Shown piece by piece: positions 60,270-64,000 of a stretch of 64,000 nucleotides of DNA. The DNA comes from Bernardetiaceae bacterium. GTDB taxonomy: Bacteria > Bacteroidota > Bacteroidia > Cytophagales > Thermoflexibacteraceae. The notes below the pieces were generated by a model. It saw nothing but the letters and a program-made list of their open reading frames with translations. It ran no database searches and was not told where the DNA came from. Numbering within the stretch: the first letter of the stretch is position 1; every line of letters starts with the position of its first letter. The DNA is taken from positions 62,001-126,000 of the forward strand of contig JANWVT010000009.1 of the NCBI GenBank assembly GCA_025056255.1, given 5' to 3'. The position numbers and the translations under genes are program-made.

Positions 60270-61928
60270 ATGAAAAACCTACTGTTGCGGTTAGTTGGCT
60301 GTTTGTTTGCTTGGGTGTGTGTATTGTCGGCATTGGGGCAGTCAGTTCAGTTAGCTACCCCTCGGGAAGCTGTTGAAACTCATTTAAGAAACTTAGGGTT
60401 TGGAGAAACACATTGGGCAAAAAGTTTTCCCAAGTCAGCTGCCGCGCCATTCAATCACCCCGATTTGCGCAACGAAATCAACGAGAAAGAGCGCATCAGA
60501 CGCGCTCGTATGTTAAAAGAAATTTACGAAGGATTAGGTAAATATATTGACTTTGCGGCTATTCCTGACGACCCTAACTATCGCGATTCTACGATGAGTA
60601 ATCCCAATGCATATTTATTGTTTACTCATCTGGGTTATCCGATATATTTAGAAAAAGTCAGAAATAATTGGTACTACTCACCAGAAACCATTCGCTTAAT
60701 TCCCGAACTGTATGAAATAGTTTTCATTATTGATACTGAAAAACTATTTGGCATTGATTTATTTAACCCACCGCAAACTTTTTTACTGTTAACGGCGTGG
60801 CAATGGGCAGGACTTGCCGCTATGCTACTACTTACGCTGTTAATGTACAGATTAGCAGTTGTGTTGTTAATTCGCGTACCGGTAGCCATGCTCAAGCGGG
60901 CTGACCAAGCCGACTTTGCCGATAATTATATCGTTCCTGTAGCCAGCCCTCTGGTAATGGCAACGGCTTTGTTTGCACTCAACACTTTTTTACCTGCCTT
61001 GCACTTACCTATTGCTTACATGCGCTATGTCTATCCTACTTTGACGGTGATTTGGGTAGTACAATTTGCCACTGTCATCTACAAATCTGTTAACTTAATT
61101 GGTTATTATGTAGAAAAAATATACAAAAAAAATAACTGGAACTACAATGAGCAACTTGCTTTGTTGTTTAAGCGCATCTTGCGCGTGCTGATTGTGTTTG
61201 TAACAGTTGTTTATTTGCTACAATATATTTTCAACTTAAATGTAGCAGGCGTCATTGCCGGTCTTTCTATTGGTGGTTTGGCAGTAGCACTAGCAGCTCA
61301 AGATACACTCAAAAACCTGTTTGGCTCGGTAATGATATTTTTAGATAAGCCCTTCAAAATAGGAGATTGGATTATTGGCGACAGGGTAGATGGCCGGGTG
61401 GAGTATATTGGTTTCAGAAGTACCCAAATCAGAACTTTTGCCAATTCGGTAACAGTGATTCCCAACGGCAGATTAGCCGACCTTACGCTGGAAAACATGG
61501 GCATGCGTCAAAAGCACCGCTTCCGTACCATGATCAGCATCGTGTACAGCACCCCTCCCGACCTGATATTTGCCTATGTAGAAGGGTTGCGTACAATGGC
61601 TACTGCTCACCCACATATTGAACCAGACGATGTTCTGATTACTCTTTTTGATTTTACCGACTCTGCTATTCAAATTCGCTTTCAGGTATTTATTAACGTA
61701 ACTGACATTAAGCAAGAACTCATGATTCGCGAAGAGTTGATTTTACACATCATTCGGCTGGCTGCTGCTTTGGGCGTACAGTTTGCCTTCCCAAGCACCA
61801 GTTTGTACGTAGAGAAAATGCCAGAAAGTAAAAATACCTTACCGCATAAAATTAACCCCGAAGAATACCAAAAAATTACTGCAAATTATGTCAATAATTA
61901 CGTTGTAAAGAAAGAAGAAGGGGTATAA
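60270..61928 (+). CDS. MscS-family mechanosensitive channel
   Basis: 552 residues from the ATG at 60270 (a TTG 12 bp earlier is in frame). Signal peptide (to ALGQ), a periplasmic N-terminal part of about 150 residues (PREAVETHLRNLGFGETHWAKSFP), four to five membrane spans (about 175-345), and the MscS pore and beta domain: LNVAGVIAGLSIGGLAVALAAQDTLKNLFGS is the pore helix, then MIFLDKPFKIGDWI and VEYIGFRSTQIRTFANSVTVIPNGRLAD. It opens under membrane tension to release solutes. The N-terminal extension marks a larger MscS-like type. Confidence 0.93.
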   Translation: MKNLLLRLVGCLFAWVCVLSALGQSVQLATPREAVETHLRNLGFGETHWAKSFPKSAAAPFNHPDLRNEINEKERIRRARMLKEIYEGLGKYIDFAAIPDDPNYRDSTMSNPNAYLLFTHLGYPIYLEKVRNNWYYSPETIRLIPELYEIVFIIDTEKLFGIDLFNPPQTFLLLTAWQWAGLAAMLLLTLLMYRLAVVLLIRVPVAMLKRADQADFADNYIVPVASPLVMATALFALNTFLPALHLPIAYMRYVYPTLTVIWVVQFATVIYKSVNLIGYYVEKIYKKNNWNYNEQLALLFKRILRVLIVFVTVVYLLQYIFNLNVAGVIAGLSIGGLAVALAAQDTLKNLFGSVMIFLDKPFKIGDWIIGDRVDGRVEYIGFRSTQIRTFANSVTVIPNGRLADLTLENMGMRQKHRFRTMISIVYSTPPDLIFAYVEGLRTMATAHPHIEPDDVLITLFDFTDSAIQIRFQVFINVTDIKQELMIREELILHIIRLAAALGVQFAFPSTSLYVEKMPESKNTLPHKINPEEYQKITANYVNNYVVKKEEGV

Positions 61929-62146
61929 TTCATTAAAAACCGTGCCATGTAATATTTATCTGATTTTTCCATTAAATCGGTTATGTTATTGAGAAAGTGA
62001 GGCTCTTTTATGGGGTTCACTTTTTTATTGTACTTTTTTGAAGGCATTTGGGTGCGATTGGGACGGAATAAAGTTCAAATACATTATAAATCTTTTAGTG
62101 TATTCTAAAGTCGATTTTTCTGTGAAATATTTTCTTACACATATGT

Positions 62147-62154
62147 TACATTTG
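62147..62154 (+). promoter_or_regulatory. Candidate -7 element upstream of the barrel protein gene
   Basis: TACATTTG matches TAnnTTTG and lies 34 bp before the ATG at 62189. No TTG is found at the usual upstream spacing. The other part of the 260 bp spacer shows no gene. Confidence 0.4.
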
Positions 62155-62188
62155 TGGAAATCGCTCGCTAACGCTGCAAAGAATTTGT

Positions 62189-63892
62189 ATGAAAAAAATT
62201 TACTACATATTGTTTTTTGCTGTAATTTCTTTGCAAAATCGGGCATTTGGGCAAGATTTAGCGAATCTGAAAAATGAAAAACCTGTCAGTGTAAGCGGTT
62301 CGTTGGGTGGTTCATTTTTGGGGTATAGTGCAAGCGGTATTGCAGCACGCCGCGACCCTTTCTTCTGGCAACTGAACGGCACGCTCAACATCAGCCTTTA
62401 CGGGGTGGATATTCCCCTTTCTGCCACTTTCAGCCAACTTAACCGACGTTTTACCCAGCCTTTTAACCAGTTTGGATTAAGCCCGCGCTACAAGTCCGTA
62501 ACGGCGCATTTGGGATATCGCAATCTGGAATTTTCGCCCTATACACTTTCGGGAAATGTATTTTTAGGCGCAGGCATTCAAGTTGCGCCCGAAGATTCGC
62601 CCGTGAAGGTTACGGCACTGTACGGGCGCTTTGTGCGTGCCATTGCGCAGGGTGGGGTAGAAGGCATTGTGCGCGGCGTTCCTGCCTACGAACGGTGGGG
62701 GCAGGGCGTAAAACTCACGCTCGGCAAACAGGAAAACCGCTCGGCAGATTTGATTTACTTTCAGGCAAAAGACAACGTCAATTCCGTGCCGTTGGCTACT
62801 ACCGAAGGGCTGACACCCGTAGAAAACGGCATTTTGGGGTTGCAGGTGAGGCAACAACTCACCAAGCGGCTCAACTTTCGGGCTGAATACGCGCTTAGTG
62901 CATTTACTAACGACATCCGACTTGAAAACGACGGTACTAATTTTTCGGGTTTGAAGGGTATGGCTGCCGCGCTGCTTTCGCAAAGGAATTTGAGCACGCA
63001 GGTAAACGCCGCCCTCAACGCCGAAACGACCTATGCGGCAGACAAATATCAATTGCGGTTGCTCTACCGCCGCATAGACCCCGACTACAAAACAACGGGT
63101 TCGGTTTTTCTCAACAACGATTTGGAAGACGTGCAGGCTTCGGTTGGTTGGCGAATGCTGGACAATAAAATCAACATTTCCGCAGGGGGCGGCTTTCAGC
63201 GCAACAATTTGGGTCGTCGGCTTGCCAACGAAATGATGCGCCTTTCGGGTTCGTTTAACATCAGCTATGCGCCTAACGAAAAGCTGAATGTTTCGGCAAA
63301 TTATTCCAATTTCAGTTCGGCAACCAAGGTTTTGCTGACTGCCACAGACTTCAACAATACGCAAATCAACCCCGATTCGTTGAGTTTGTTACAAATCACC
63401 AACAGCGCGGGCATGAGTGCCAACTACAACACGGGCAACGAACGCACCCGCCACGTGCTGATGAGCAACTTCAACTTTCAGGGTGCTAACGATAACGATA
63501 ATTCCAAAACCACCTTCTGGAACTGGTTGAGTTCGTATCAGTACACGCTGGTTCCTACCGATTTAAGTTTGGCTCTCTCTTTTAATATCAGTCGCAACAT
63601 CAGCACGGGTTTTGAAAATTTAGTGGCAGGTCCTACGCTGACCGCCACCAAGGGCTTGCTCAAACGCAAAATGCGCCTGAATGCCTCGGGCAGCCTGCTG
63701 AACTCTTATGCAGCGGGCGAACTTTTGAGCGGCAATTTCAACCTGCGTGCCATGATGAACTATCGCGTAGCAACTTCGCACAATCTGGGGCTGAACGTGA
63801 TGTATTTGAGCCGTGCCTCTAAGCAAGCCAATGCACCCTCTTTCACCGAACTGCGTGCCGGGTTGAATTACAACTATACTTTCGGCTTTTAA
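62189..63892 (+). CDS. Outer membrane beta-barrel protein of unknown role
   Basis: 567 residues with a signal peptide (MKKIYYILFFAVISLQNRAFGQ). The rest alternates short polar turns with amphipathic strands (LNGTLNISLYGVDIPLSATFSQL, YKSVTAHLGYRNLEFSPYTLSGNVFLGAGI, LSGSFNISYAPNEKLNVSANYSNFSS) to a C-terminal NYNYTFGF with terminal Phe, the usual signal for barrel assembly. No plug or TonB box is present. I recognise the type from Cytophagales but no assigned function. The codons are richer in GC than average for the window. The next gene begins 19 bp downstream and also has a signal peptide, so the two may form an export or surface unit. Confidence 0.8.
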   Translation: MKKIYYILFFAVISLQNRAFGQDLANLKNEKPVSVSGSLGGSFLGYSASGIAARRDPFFWQLNGTLNISLYGVDIPLSATFSQLNRRFTQPFNQFGLSPRYKSVTAHLGYRNLEFSPYTLSGNVFLGAGIQVAPEDSPVKVTALYGRFVRAIAQGGVEGIVRGVPAYERWGQGVKLTLGKQENRSADLIYFQAKDNVNSVPLATTEGLTPVENGILGLQVRQQLTKRLNFRAEYALSAFTNDIRLENDGTNFSGLKGMAAALLSQRNLSTQVNAALNAETTYAADKYQLRLLYRRIDPDYKTTGSVFLNNDLEDVQASVGWRMLDNKINISAGGGFQRNNLGRRLANEMMRLSGSFNISYAPNEKLNVSANYSNFSSATKVLLTATDFNNTQINPDSLSLLQITNSAGMSANYNTGNERTRHVLMSNFNFQGANDNDNSKTTFWNWLSSYQYTLVPTDLSLALSFNISRNISTGFENLVAGPTLTATKGLLKRKMRLNASGSLLNSYAAGELLSGNFNLRAMMNYRVATSHNLGLNVMYLSRASKQANAPSFTELRAGLNYNYTFGF

Positions 63893-63911
63893 ACTATTAC
63901 CGTTATACACT

Positions 63912-64000
63912 ATGAGTCGGTTTGTACGGCACAAATTGCTGCAACTTTTGTGCATGGTATTTCTGGCAGGGGCAGGGCAACAAGCGGCACAGGCGCAAAC
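63912..64000 (+). CDS. Secreted protein, N-terminal part only
   Basis: A frame opens at ATG 63912 and runs off the window edge. The 29 visible residues form a signal peptide: a basic start (MSRFVRHKLL), a hydrophobic core (QLLCMVFLAGAG) and a cleavage-like end QQAAQAQ. Nothing more can be said about the product. Confidence 0.75.
   Translation, partial: MSRFVRHKLLQLLCMVFLAGAGQQAAQAQ

Noticed and set aside
62564-63364. 266-codon minus-strand frame opposite the barrel protein gene
   Set aside because: Antisense of a coherent beta-barrel with signal peptide; the antisense product has no recognisable domain.
1-64000. tRNA genes, CRISPR arrays, insertion sequences and prophage
   Set aside because: No cloverleaf with a GTTCGA-type arm, no spaced direct repeats, no transposase, integrase or phage structural gene was recognised by eye.

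Overview
The window is a stretch of chromosome from a member of the Bacteroidota, most likely order Cytophagales. The supporting evidence is a SusC/SusD pair, several TonB-dependent receptors with carboxypeptidase-like N-terminal domains, the type IX secretion lipoprotein SprE/PorW, the Bacteroidota gene order for the ATP synthase operon (atpB-E-F-H-A-G without atpD/atpC), and TAnnTTTG promoter elements with an upstream TTG. I could not identify the species. No rRNA, tRNA, CRISPR array, insertion sequence or prophage was recognised.

Layout. 1-2.4 kb: end of a SusC receptor, its SusD lipoprotein and a clear terminator. 2.4-12 kb: a sensor protein without a kinase domain, ApbE, a sugar isomerase-like protein, a Nudix hydrolase, alaS, a LOG-family protein and a serine hydrolase lipoprotein. 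12.3-19.3 kb: one long minus-strand operon running from an M23 peptidase and a bactofilin into AtpZ, a small membrane protein and six F1Fo subunits, closed by a terminator. 19.4-24.7 kb: SprE/PorW coupled to a CMP-sugar cytidylyltransferase, then ABC-F and QueD. 24.8-35 kb: accessory and signalling region with an exported TPR-caspase, a Fur-type regulator, a DUF1003 protein, and a three-gene cluster (secreted repeat protein, TPR-SpoIIE phosphatase, TPR-histidine kinase) in which the two signalling proteins share almost identical N-terminal DNA. 35.6-44.3 kb: two divergent TonB receptors and a large peptidase-like/propeller/barrel protein. 44.3-49.6 kb: bifunctional nuclease, Maf, a class V aminotransferase, a glycosyltransferase, TruA and a GH16 glucanase. 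49.7-56.1 kb: a DUF1800/DUF1501 pair, an RsiV-like lipoprotein, a large PIG-L deacetylase and an overlapping 43-residue membrane peptide. 56.3-64 kb: rpsA, a secreted protein, a NosL-like/TlpA-like pair, a MscS channel, an outer-membrane barrel protein and the first codons of another secreted protein.

The strongest unexplained signal is a family of degenerate intergenic repeats, about 85-265 bp, seen six times (near 12.0, 27.3, 29.2, 35.3, 56.2 and 59.1 kb). The copies share ordered sequence blocks, including a short conserved inverted repeat, and occur in both orientations. All lie on the 3' side of at least one gene. The second is the pair of TPR signalling proteins at 29.4-33.2 kb: a stretch of about 520 bp with only a few differences feeds two different output domains.
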